Part shown: in pieces, positions 10,701 through 19,090 of the stretch
Numbering within the stretch: the stretch's first letter is position 1
Layout: every line of letters starts with the position of its first letter
Source of the DNA: Gryganskiella cystojenkinii
Lineage: Eukaryota > Mortierellomycota > Mortierellomycetes > Mortierellales > Mortierellaceae
Direction of reading: 5' to 3'
Length of the DNA: 26,296 nucleotides
Assembly: GCA_015852425.1 (NCBI GenBank)
Contig: JAAAIG010000557.1
Span: forward strand, 1-26,296
Notes under the pieces: model-generated
Told to the model about the DNA's origin: nothing
The model's database searches: none
What the model saw: only the letters and a program-made list of their open reading frames with translations
Position numbers and translations under genes: made by a program

Positions 10701-10741
10701 CATACGTGTTCGTTCTTTTCTGAAGGGTCCGCCGAAGACAT
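4524..10741 (-). CDS. WD40-like propeller plus six-TM ion channel protein
   Basis: I reconstructed 12 exons with GT-AG introns and matching phases: 10219-10741, 10063-10108, 9907-10009, 9619-9765, 9446-9497, 9159-9317, 7891-9065, 6111-7762, 5654-6008, 5275-5526, 5040-5154 and a last exon from 4952. The start at 10741 has an AAAATGT context; an in-frame ATG at 10792 would add 17 residues. The product is about 1,604 aa. Residues 1-174 are Q/P-rich with tandem repeats. Residues about 175-735 are beta-rich with WD40-like phrases (SVWDLETGR type, VVSIWDLETGRQISHI at 8250-8300). Residues 1297-1531 form an ion-transport unit: S1 1297-1317, S2 1326-1348, S3 1359-1380, S4 about 1390-1410, S5 1430-1451, pore helix 1475-1488 followed by GG, S6 1504-1531 ending NVLIALINVAF. 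S4 lacks regularly spaced arginines, which points to a TRP/polycystin-like cation channel rather than a voltage-gated one. Membrane location is inferred. The last exon stops at 4717, but another frame continues to 4524. Confidence 0.8.
5603..5641. repeat. AAC-type microsatellite in channel intron
   Basis: A run of AAC/AAT triplets lies within the intron 5527-5653 of the channel gene. Splicing removes it, so it does not encode an asparagine or glutamine run in the protein. Confidence 0.7.
9131..9145. repeat. 15-base G homopolymer in channel intron
   Basis: Fifteen consecutive G on the plus strand (C on the coding strand) fall inside the 93-nt intron 9066-9158. The intron still has a good donor (CTGAAG then GTAAAA) and an acceptor after a pyrimidine run, and the exon phases on both sides agree. 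The length is probably polymorphic or error-prone. Confidence 0.85.
10425..10629 (-). repeat. 57-bp coding minisatellite (19-aa repeat)
   Basis: Three complete 57-bp units begin at 10425, 10482 and 10539, and a partial fourth begins at 10596. On the coding strand each unit encodes a 19-residue repeat built from YVNRDQPL plus a glutamine-rich spacer. They lie in exon 1 of the channel gene, about residues 38-105. The 57-bp period keeps the frame, so copy number can change without breaking the protein. Confidence 0.9.
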
Positions 10742-11652
10742 TTTTATGTGTTCCTGAGAGGTTTCTCTGTGTTTGATGGATGGGCTAAACACAAAGAGGT
10801 AAAAGATTTGGGTGTGAAATTGTTGGAAAGTATCAAGGGTTTTTCTGTAATAGGTTGAATAAAAGAGACAGTTGAAGGAGGAGGAGGAGGGGTGAGATAT
10901 GAGGAAGTAGATGGGAGGGGGATGGATGGACGTTCAACAAAGTAACAAAGACAGAAAGAAATTATAAAAATGAAAAAAGAGAGCAAAACGACCGCAAGTG
11001 AGGAGATGTTGAGCTCTTTTCTCTCAGGAAGGTGGTTGAGGCCTATTGAACAATTTTTGGACTTGTTTGGGCAGCAACAATAATAACAGGGGCAGAAGGT
11101 CCGTTGGGAGAGAAGAGCAATCGCGGCGGCGCCAAAATGTTTATTTTTTTCATGGCTCTTATATTTTTGCAGTGTCTTTTTGTGTGCATTGGTCCTTCTC
11201 TTCCTCATTCGTGCGACAAGGGAAGGAGGGAAGTGAACGAGGGGAAGAAGTTGGAGGAAGCAGTTTTCGGTCTGGAACTAACATTGACGAACCCGCAAAA
11301 ATAATTAAAGATTTGAGGGTGTTGAACTTCCAAGATACGAACACAGCGCGTGTTTGATTGCCATGGTATCGAACTTGTAGAGGTACCGTCCTGACAAGTC
11401 CTTTTACTCATCCCAGTCCGTTTCACCATCCTCACGTCTCCAGAGGGATGCCGCCAATCTGAATGTTTGCCCAAAAAAAAAGTGTCGCGTGGTCTCTGTC
11501 CACCTCCTCCCTCAATCCAATCGAAATCCCCGAACGACGATGTATCCCCTCGCAGTCAAACGCCTTCTTCTGACAATCCCGACTTTATTTCTCTTTCTCT
11601 TTTTTTATTATTCATTCTATCCCCATTCTCCTACCTTCTCCTTCAGTCCACC
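10742..11652. other. Divergent intergenic region (shared promoter side)
   Basis: This lies between the channel gene, read leftward from 10741, and the small plus-strand ORF from 11653. A long minus-strand frame (10744-11208) is rich in low-complexity P, S and F and covers the channel's 5' leader, so I treat it as untranslated. Immediately before 11653 the plus strand is strongly pyrimidine-rich (11584-11652), as in other leaders of this window. Promoters for both genes probably lie here; no clear TATA box was found. Confidence 0.4.
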
Positions 11653-11877
11653 ATGACTTCCACTCTCTACCGCTTCCCCGCTGCCGAGGAACTCACTCAT
11701 TTACTCGACCATAACAACAACAATGCTCCAGCTGCCGCACCTAAAGGACTAAAGGTCCATTCCGTCCATGGCTCCTTTGGCCTCAATGGCTCTGCTCCTG
11801 CACCTTCTCCCTTTGCGACAAAATCCCTTCTCAGCTTTGACCGTCGCCCAGTCCGTTTTCAGGAATTTTGGTCATGA
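11653..11877 (+). CDS. Short unrecognised ORF, possibly a truncated 5' gene end
   Basis: ATG at 11653 in an ACCATGA context after a long C/T-rich leader opens a 74-codon frame ending in TGA at 11875. The peptide begins MTSTLYRFPAAEELTHLL, has an NNNN run and an AAPKGLKVHSVHGSFGLNG stretch, and ends RRPVRFQEFWS. Its composition and the typical leader make it look like a real gene start, but the frame stops abruptly where DNA coding for a decayed membrane protein begins. It may be the intact first part of a gene whose remainder is broken, or a small independent gene. I cannot name it. A longer in-frame start at 11467 would include the leader and is unlikely. Confidence 0.4.
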   Translation: MTSTLYRFPAAEELTHLLDHNNNNAPAAAPKGLKVHSVHGSFGLNGSAPAPSPFATKSLLSFDRRPVRFQEFWS

Positions 11878-12900
11878 GTAAAAGTAGTGAACTAAGTTCA
11901 AGAGCGCTTGTCGCGCTGATAATGATTGCGACGTTATGTCTGATGAATCTCAGTGTGAACATTTGGCTCCAAGTTGGGTCCTGTATCTTGATCCTGTTGC
12001 GGATTGACCCCATCCCGCGTTCCTCGTCAGCAGATGTGACGACCAACGTGATACACTCAAACCTCGTTACAGTACATGCAGCGAATGGGCTTAGACGTTA
12101 CCGAATTTTCACTAAGAACCCACGATAAGTGAAATTATACAGTCTGGTATCCAGGACGTGTGACAAGACTTGGTCGAGTATTTTGGCTGGAGCGCTACCA
12201 TGGTTGTTTGCGCTCCCAGGCATGACGGGTTCCGGACTCACAAACGCTGTGGGTTGGTGCTCGTTATTGTTTGATTCAGCAGTGAATTTCGCGATCCCGC
12301 TCGTGAAGCTTCGAAAGCTGACCATCATCGAGACTGAGCAATAGCAGGAAACCATCTGTATGGACTCTGCGAGCGCCAACGGTAACCAACCGCCGGCGGA
12401 TGCGTGTGCTCGGTGGACACGGCTGACGTTTTGGAGATGATCTCGCCATCCTCCGACAGCATCACAGAGGCAAAAGAATATTGAGGCCATGGATGAGAAA
12501 TCCAGCCACCAACAAGAACACATGGACCACTTGATCGATACCAAAAAGTCCCAAGAGGAGGCCTCACCACCAAGATCAACGTTAACCTTTGACGCCGCCA
12601 TTATTGGGAGGAAACAACCACTCGATCCCCGGTCTCCATTCTTGCAAGACCGCACCGAGCATGTTCTGAACTAGAGCTTCAGAGATCCGCGACAGATCAG
12701 GTATCGGAAGATGTACCCATAGGAGGACCTGGACTCCTTGCCCAGAACGACCTGCTTTGGAGAACTGGATACGATTTAGAGCCTGAGGGCGATTCCTGGC
12801 TGGATCCCTGTCTCTGGATTGAAGATTGCATGGGCTGCCTCAAATTTGATATCGGCACCACCATTGTGCAAGGTTATCGGCGAAACTAAAGCTGTTTTTT
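11868..12900 (+). pseudogene. Degraded multi-pass transporter relic
   Basis: The plus strand keeps membrane-protein phrases separated by stops and frame changes. Frame 11868-12128 has a hydrophobic helix (VALIMIATLCLMNLSV). The same frame resumes after one stop with CDKTWSSILAGALPWLFALP and GSGLTNAVGWCSLLFDSAVNF (12160-12300), then stops again near 12341. A hydrophilic ORF (12489-12674, many H, Q, E, S) resembles a cytoplasmic loop. Near 12785-12860 another frame reads RAIPGWIPVSGLKIAWAAS. The pattern recalls fungal vacuolar amino-acid transporters (the AVT-type family ends its loops with similar W/P-rich helices). That family call comes from memory of the pattern and is moderate at best. Multiple disabling changes argue that it is not functional. 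Confidence 0.4.
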
Positions 12901-13694
12901 CTGTTTTTATAAGAGAGTTAGTACCTGTGTTTTTATTGTCTGACTTTATTGATTTTTTGTACATTCTCCACATACCTCCTCCAGCATCAAGATTATGCTA
13001 TAAGCTCTCACGGGTTCCCGGTGTCCCCCCCAGGACGTTTGTCCTTCTTCACGCTTTATCATTTTCCCGCGGAATTCTTTTTCCTCTGCTCTCTTTCACA
13101 TTTTTCTCATTTCGACTCAATAAAAACGAAAATCGCCGTTTGAACAGAAAAGGACCGGGGGATGAGCAGTGGGTATGGGCTCGCAAAATCAGGGGGTGAA
13201 AGGGCCATGGCCGACCTTCTGATGCTCTCAAGAACAAAGCGTTTCAAAAAAAAAAATTCAATGATCCGGCATGTTTGTCGGTGCCTGCACAGAAAAAAAA
13301 AGAGTCAGAAGGTTCCACCCCCACCCCGTCTCAAAGAAGCGAAGAACTCCAAATGAGCGCAAAGGTTGACGGGTTAACTGCATGTACAAGCAAATTACTA
13401 TGTTTGTAAGCACGACTGACGATGACATTCACGTATACACCATTGTGTTCAACAGGTATTTTCTCCGGACAGAAAAACGAAAGATTATGGCGGTTCTTTT
13501 TTGGGTATTTATTTACAAACAGGAAAAAACTTTTATTTAAATGATGCAAAAGATGGGAAGAAATGAAAACGGAGGCGGGGATAAGGGGTATCAAGACTAA
13601 AGAGGGACAAAGGGAAGAAAGAAAGAAAGAGAAAAGAAGAAGAGGGTATATTGCAAAGATGATCCAAAAGAAAACAAGAAAAAAAGAAGAGAAA
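12901..13694. other. Intergenic, 3' side of zinc-finger gene 1
   Basis: No supportable gene. The 173-codon minus-strand frame (13331-13852) overlaps the end of the zinc-finger gene and is F/L/S-rich, as expected from A/G-rich DNA read backwards. Plus-strand TTTATT near 13533 is a possible poly(A) signal for the minus-strand gene. Confidence 0.35.
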
Positions 13695-16115
13695 TCACTT
13701 TCTACTACGACGAACAGCCACAGAAGGGAAAGAAGCACGGCGACGTCTCGAGGAGGCCTGGTCCTCCTTTTGTTGAATATCGAAATCACCTGGTTCGTTC
13801 TTAACATTGTCAATCTCACTCTCGGCTGTCGCAGTGGCAGAGACTTCATCATGGTCCTCGATCGACATCATCATCATCCCATCACCGTTCACACTCGCGC
13901 TCGATTCCTTGCGTCGGAACGCAGCTGATGAAGGTAAAGGAGGTGAGACTGTTGCGGTCGGGCTCGAAGTAGCAGAAGGGACTTTTTTACCCATTCGACT
14001 CATAACCTCCTCGAGGGGTTTGGCTCGATAAGGCGAGATCTCGTACTGGATCTCGGTCCCGTGCATCATTTTGACCTGACCGATGGTACCGACTTGTCGA
14101 CAGATCGAGTCCATAGGCGAAAGGTTGATATGACGGGTCACGGCATCACGACGCGAAAGACTGGACTTGCAACCGACACAATTCCAGAGCAACTTCTCGT
14201 GGATCGACTCGATATGACGGACCAGGACCGCAGGACCGGCAAAGCAGAGACCACAGGTCGGGCACTGGTGTGTGGGGGTCGTCGTAGTCGTCTTTGCGGG
14301 AGGCAAGGGGGCCGAGGGAGACGTGGGCGGGGTGCCAGTAGTGGCAGTAGCAGAAGCAGAAAAGGCAGCCGTGGTCGACTCTCGAAGAAGAGTCGACATG
14401 CGTCTCTGCGACAAGTTTGAGGAAGTCGAAGAGGTCGACGACTTTCTGGATCGGATGATCAGACTTGACGACGGGTTCACGTTATCAACCCCGATGTGAT
14501 GGTTTTCGAGCTTGCGAAGACGACGCTCGACCAAGTAACTCTCATAGAGACTCGTCTGAGAAAACGATGGCGATGTCGGTCTCGAGGATTCTCTTGAGGA
14601 CGAAGGCGCACCGTTCAATTCCGTGGGCGAGTACGACAAGGACGGGGACATCGAGGAACCAATCGAAGAAGGTGTAGAGGCACCCGAGTGGAAGTTGGAC
14701 TCGATGGGAGAGGTTGAGGGCATACCACTCAGTCCCCAAGGGTAATGCTGGGCAGGGTGAGGGAAATACGGTGTCTGCTGCTGAGGATCGTGAGGCGAAT
14801 GCATATGTGCCTGAGAGTAAACGATGGTTGGGTCAAAGGAGGTCATGATGTGAAGGGATTGTGAGTGAGGGTGAGGGTACTGCTGATGATAGTGTTGCTG
14901 CTGCTGGTGGTGGTGAGGCTGAGGATGATATTGGTGATGATGAAGGTGAGGGTGGTAGGTATGAGCATGGCCATGGTGGCGCTTACGACTTGGCCGTGCA
15001 AAAGGATGCTGCTGTTGTTGATGTTGATAGGTTGTGAGTTGGATGGCACTGTTGCTGCGATGCAGCTGTGAGCCGACCACAGGCGTGGATGTGAGCACAG
15101 GAGCGGGCGCTGCTGCAGGTGCAGCAGCAGCAGCAGGTGTGGTTACAATTGTTGATGTGGGTGACGATGGAGCGGTGGCTGTCGAACCAGAAGCAGTTGA
15201 GTTGTCGTTGGCCCAAGCGGCTGCTGAAACTGGTGGCGTTGACCATTGTTGCTGTTCGTGGGCGACCACGGCTTCCTGAAAAGTCGAATAGACTGCGGCC
15301 GCTTCTTGCTGATGGTAAAAGTGTTGCTGCTGTTGGTAATAATGTTGCTGCTGCTGCTGCTGCTGCTGCTGTTGTTGTTGTTGCTGTTGTTGTTGTTGTT
15401 GTTGTTGCTGAGCAAGGATGTAATTTTGGTTTGTCATCATGGGGTCAATCTCCGATGCTGCAGCTGCAATTGGAAGGGGGGAATTGGTACCAGAGGAAGG
15501 CAAAGAGGAAGAAGTAGATGCAGATGCGAGAGTGGGAAGAGTAGGAGATGATTCTGCTACGGCGGCGATGGCTGTCAGAACTGTGCTTTGAACGACAGGG
15601 GTTTGACCATCTTCTCCAAAGATAGGCAATGATGAAGCGGCTGCAACGACAGTAGCATTGTCTCGAGTTGCAGTTGTTGTTGGTGCTAACGAAGAAACGA
15701 GGAGCAAGGAACTGTTACTGCCGTTATGTTCGTTGTTGACGTGGGTGGTGTTGATGTTGTAGGTATAGTTGCTATAAGTGTAATTCGAACCCAAAGCCTC
15801 TTGATGTTGTTGTTGACGACGACGCCAGTCTTCGGCCTCGGGTGTCGTCATGGACTCGACGGGACGAAGGGAGGTCACGGACGAGACTTTACGGAGGTTA
15901 GGAACGTTCAAGAAATCGTTACCGGAAGTCGCAGCGAAATGCATAGGAAGACCCGACAAGAATTCGTGACCCATGGTCGTGTCGATGCACCCAAAGTGGT
16001 TGGTGTCGTTCTGGTTATGGTTGCTGCTCATGCTGTCGTTGTGTACAAAGGCTGCTTCTGGTCCGCCTGCCATCATCATGGCCATGGACCCGTCTCCAAG
16101 AAGTTGGTATGTCAT
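13695..16115 (-). CDS. C2H2 zinc-finger protein with polyglutamine tract
   Basis: Single-exon 806-codon frame from the ATG at 16115. Most of the chain is low-complexity: a T/S/A-rich N-terminal third, a pure 22-glutamine run at about residues 236-257, further Q/H-rich stretches, then S/T/P-rich linkers. Near the C-terminus are two adjacent zinc-binding units. Finger 1 uses C618, C621, H634 and H639 (C-X2-C-X12-H-X4-H). Finger 2 uses C646, C649, H662 and C672 (C-X2-C-X12-H-X9-C), with SRRDAVTRH in its helix. A basic end (SRRRRASF and RRSRK) could be a nuclear signal. Role inferred: a nuclear DNA-binding regulator with Q-rich activation-type regions. A TATA-like motif lies about 510 bp upstream. 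It resembles the protein at 23472-25229 in its finger layout. Confidence 0.8.
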   Translation of the reverse strand: MTYQLLGDGSMAMMMAGGPEAAFVHNDSMSSNHNQNDTNHFGCIDTTMGHEFLSGLPMHFAATSGNDFLNVPNLRKVSSVTSLRPVESMTTPEAEDWRRRQQQHQEALGSNYTYSNYTYNINTTHVNNEHNGSNSSLLLVSSLAPTTTATRDNATVVAAASSLPIFGEDGQTPVVQSTVLTAIAAVAESSPTLPTLASASTSSSLPSSGTNSPLPIAAAASEIDPMMTNQNYILAQQQQQQQQQQQQQQQQQQQQQQHYYQQQQHFYHQQEAAAVYSTFQEAVVAHEQQQWSTPPVSAAAWANDNSTASGSTATAPSSPTSTIVTTPAAAAAPAAAPAPVLTSTPVVGSQLHRSNSAIQLTTYQHQQQQHPFARPSRKRHHGHAHTYHPHLHHHQYHPQPHHHQQQQHYHQQYPHPHSQSLHIMTSFDPTIVYSQAHMHSPHDPQQQTPYFPHPAQHYPWGLSGMPSTSPIESNFHSGASTPSSIGSSMSPSLSYSPTELNGAPSSSRESSRPTSPSFSQTSLYESYLVERRLRKLENHHIGVDNVNPSSSLIIRSRKSSTSSTSSNLSQRRMSTLLRESTTAAFSASATATTGTPPTSPSAPLPPAKTTTTTPTHQCPTCGLCFAGPAVLVRHIESIHEKLLWNCVGCKSSLSRRDAVTRHINLSPMDSICRQVGTIGQVKMMHGTEIQYEISPYRAKPLEEVMSRMGKKVPSATSSPTATVSPPLPSSAAFRRKESSASVNGDGMMMMSIEDHDEVSATATAESEIDNVKNEPGDFDIQQKEDQASSRRRRASFPSVAVRRSRK
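15345..15410 (-). repeat. CAG/CAA repeat encoding polyglutamine
   Basis: Sixty-six bases encode 22 consecutive glutamines in zinc-finger gene 1. The run mixes CAG and CAA: five or more CAG codons sit together at the low-coordinate end and CAA dominates the rest. Interruptions usually lower slippage; the pure CAG end is the likelier site of length variation. Confidence 0.9.
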
Positions 16116-16624
16116 AGTATTGTGGGATTCAGTTTTTTAGGAGGATAAGGATAGGTAGGAAAGCTCGTGTGAAAGTGAAAAAAGAGCAAAGGAAAGATGA
16201 GATGGGGAGAAAGAGAAAATAGCAGAGTAAAATATGGTGTTTTGGGTCGTGCTGGCTTGTGAAAAAGAGTTTGAACTTTGACGAAAGTAAAAGATTTTTT
16301 TAAAAAAAGGTGCCGACGTTTTGATGGATGGGCAGGATAGCGAGGAACGTGCTCTCGACAGAACCCCTTGGGATGTCGCTGACGAAAAGAGAGAAAAAAA
16401 AGTGGAAGAGTATGGCCGGGTATTATCAGAAATGAATGAGAAAACGATATCGTGATTGATTTCTTTGAGCAATTGAAGAGAGGAGACGGTAGAAGGGTAT
16501 AAATGTGGTGACGGGAGGAGAGGATGGAGCGAGGAATCAAAACGGAAAGGTTGTCAGAACAGCCAGAAGGAAGAGAGGGAGAATATTAAAAAAAAAAAAG
16601 ATGGAGCGAGGAATTGATGAGTGA

Positions 16625-16632
16625 CTTATATA
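16625..16632 (-). promoter_or_regulatory. TATA-like box of zinc-finger gene 1
   Basis: Minus strand reads TATATAAG. It lies about 510 bp upstream of the start codon at 16115, and the intervening leader is C/T-rich on the coding strand, like other leaders here. A long 5' untranslated region, perhaps with an intron, would be implied. Confidence 0.35.
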
Positions 16633-16639
16633 CGATGAC

Positions 16640-16661
16640 AAGAAAGAAAGAAAGAAAGAAG
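16640..16661. repeat. AAAG microsatellite
   Basis: About five tandem AAAG/GAAA tetramers lie just upstream (in the minus-strand sense) of the TATA-like box of zinc-finger gene 1. Confidence 0.7.
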
Positions 16662-16971
16662 GGGGGATGCATCGACGATCTGGAAGAAGGAGAAAAAGAG
16701 TAAAGAAAGAGACCTACCAGGGGTCAGATTGGCTGGGCTAGCAATTGTCTTTTTTTTTTTTTTTTGTCGACTCGGACCATTTCGACCCTTTTTGCTCTCT
16801 TTTGTGCCAACTGAAAAGACTCAAAAAATCGGTGCTTTTTTTTTGTATTCAACTTTGTCGATTGAACTGTGTCCCACTCGCTTTTTTTTTTTTGTTGACA
16901 GTCGTAATGTTTTTCACCCTTTCTCGTGTGCTCTCTTGCACCGAACTACCCAATTGTCTCTTCACTCGCCC

Positions 16972-17163
16972 ATGAGTTCAACTTTTAAACGAAAAGAGCT
17001 GATGAACCCGAGCGTTCTTTTGAATAACCCCTGGCTTGAACTCAAATCAACTACAGTTCCTTTTTCCTTTTTTACTTCCCGATTATCAATGGAGAACTAC
17101 CCCTCTCTTCCGTTTGCCCGCGGTGCTATTCCTACCAATGTGACCAGTCAAAGGACTCAATAA
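16972..17163 (+). CDS. Doubtful 63-aa ORF
   Basis: ATG at 16972 follows a C/T-rich stretch (CTTCACTCGCCC) like the leaders of the real genes in this window, and opens 63 codons ending TAA. The peptide begins MSSTFKRKELMNPSVLLNNP and has no motif I recognise. The only support is the leader-like context; it may be an upstream ORF or chance. Confidence 0.15.
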   Translation: MSSTFKRKELMNPSVLLNNPWLELKSTTVPFSFFTSRLSMENYPSLPFARGAIPTNVTSQRTQ

Positions 17164-17411
17164 GAGTCACTCGCATAAGAACAGTTCTTTTTTTTCTGCC
17201 TGTTGCCAACGTGAATGACAAGAAAAAAGTAAGGCCGACCTTTCGTTTCAAGATTTGTGCGAGCCAAACAATCATGAATAAAGTTGGTCATGTCCTGGAC
17301 TCTACTGGATAGAACAAAAAATGGCTCTATTGAAAAAGAAAAAAACAAGAATAGGGAGCCTTACTCGCTGATCGTCATTTCCGCTGGGGATCGGCGGAAC
17401 CCAGGAAATAT

Positions 17412-17446
17412 ACAAATATACACTTCGGTGAATTGAGTATATTTGT
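17412..17446. repeat. Perfect 10-bp inverted repeat with 15-nt loop
   Basis: ACAAATATAC (17412-17421) pairs perfectly with GTATATTTGT (17437-17446) around a 15-nt loop. A related AAATATAC sits just before the left arm (17406-17413). It could be a cruciform, a protein-binding dyad or chance in AT-rich DNA. Confidence 0.5.
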
Positions 17447-18541
17447 TGAGAGGAAACCTTTCTTTTTTAGTCGCTGGACTGTGCTCTGTCGCTCGCGGTT
17501 GGCCGGAGGAAACACCGCAAAATAAAGTGAAAGAATAAAAACACAGCAAAAAATAAAAAAGCTTTTTTATACTTTTTTACTCTGGCCCAATGGCCCAAAC
17601 CCTCAGCGACTATTTGTTAAAGGGTGGCGGACTGCCTTTGGGCATGCAAAGATCACCACGAGAGAACAGAGACAAAAAAAATGTCGGACAAACTTGGTAG
17701 CTTTGTCACCACAGTGAATGTTGGAACTGTAAAAAAACAAAAAAAAACCACGTCCTACCTTGCCCAAGTCTTGTGCGATAGACATTGGCCCTGTGGAGCT
17801 GTGGAGAGTGAGGTCATGGTTGTCAAGGGAAACTCAGGCACGCAATCTCTCTTTCTCATCACTTGCAGTTGCACCGTGCTCGTTTTACGCTTCTTTTTTC
17901 ATCGGTCTTGGGCACTTAGTCGATCGTAGCCCATTGTCCTCAAGGCTAAAGTACTGCCCTTTTTTCGCTCTGTTTTCTTAAATGGCAAATTTCTTGCTCA
18001 ATTTCAACCGTTTGTTTTCGTTTCTTTTCTTCTCCTTCTTTGTCTTCTTCTTCTTTTACTTGAGCTTGTCCCCTGCTCTTGCCCCGCAATCCGTCCTCGA
18101 CAATTACTCTCGCCACCACGGCTCCCAGCAAACGGACGCGAAATCGACGCGACAGACGCGCGTGACCATGGTTTCCCTCCAAAAAGCAACAACAACTTCT
18201 TTGAGTTCTGTCCAAGGAGAACAAAAGCGAACACACAACCCCCTCACTTTTTTTTTGCACGCTTCTACCTCTGTTTCTTTCTCCGTCTTTTTTTTCGCTC
18301 ATTCCTTTTAAATTTCTTAAGAGCTGGGGGATTGAATACCCTATCCTCAATATAAAATCCGGTGTGGTCGCACAAACCAATGTAAACAAACAAACCGTTC
18401 TGCATAGTTTTGGTCTGTTTTCCCTTCAATCGCTTCTTTCCCCCCTGGATTGCTCATGTCGGCCTGACAGAAAAGAAAATGTACCCCTGCACAACAGGGT
18501 CTCCGTCAACATGTCAACTCGGCGCATCAATAATGTTTATT

Positions 18542-19090
18542 TTATACTTCTCTTTCCCCATCACCCTTTTGGACTGCAATCGAAAAGTCCGAGCGTTCTG
18601 CCATCACTTTTTCTTGTTGCGTCGATGCACAGTCTTTTTGTTTGATGATTTCCTGTTTGTTGGTCAACGACCCACAACAAAGGAATAGGCTGACATTTAT
18701 TTTTTGCATACACAAACGGTGACGCATCGCCGTAGGAAAGGAGAACAAGGGCAGGATTGACAGACATGCGGACAAGAGGAGATCTGTCCCGGTCACAGTG
18801 TTGTAAATTCGCCCTTTTTTTTCGTTCGACAAAAACAAGAGTGCAAAAGATCGGAGCTGATAGTGGTGCTCGAGCCAATAGCTTGCACTAAGGGAAAAAA
18901 GGTTTTCCTCTAATTTTTTTTGTACTTTTCGTGAATGGCGTGAGTTTTGTGTTTTGCATCTCCCGCGCTCGTGAGGGTTTTCTTTTTCTCTTTTGATTGA
19001 GAGCCATTCAAAGTGATCTCTTATGAGCATGTCGAGTGAGAGCAGCTCAAGAAAAAAATCCCCGTTGTACACCCATGCAAGTCCCTCCAT
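18542..19090 (-). CDS. Doubtful 182-aa ORF inside a longer open frame
   Basis: The minus strand is open from 19369 to 18542 (275 codons). The first ATG is at 19090, giving 182 residues starting MEGLAWVYNGDFFLEL. The composition is mixed, with basic runs (KREKENPHERGRCK) and hydrophobic runs, and I recognise no domain. The length is more than expected by chance, but the C/T-rich opposite strand lowers stop frequency on this one. Treat it as hypothetical. Confidence 0.15.
   Translation of the reverse strand: MEGLAWVYNGDFFLELLSLDMLIRDHFEWLSIKREKENPHERGRCKTQNSRHSRKVQKKLEENLFSLSASYWLEHHYQLRSFALLFLSNEKKGRIYNTVTGTDLLLSACLSILPLFSFPTAMRHRLCMQKINVSLFLCCGSLTNKQEIIKQKDCASTQQEKVMAERSDFSIAVQKGDGEREV

Noticed and set aside
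10744..11208. 154-codon minus-strand ORF upstream of the channel
   Set aside because: It covers the channel's leader and promoter, is low-complexity, and ends before the real start with no splice linking it in frame.
13331..13852. 173-codon minus-strand ORF
   Set aside because: It overlaps the end of zinc-finger gene 1 in another frame, and its F/L/S-rich content mirrors an A/G-rich opposite strand.
15034..15551. Several plus-strand ORFs rich in A, V, L opposite zinc-finger gene 1
   Set aside because: They are antisense reflections of CAG/CAA and serine/threonine codon runs.
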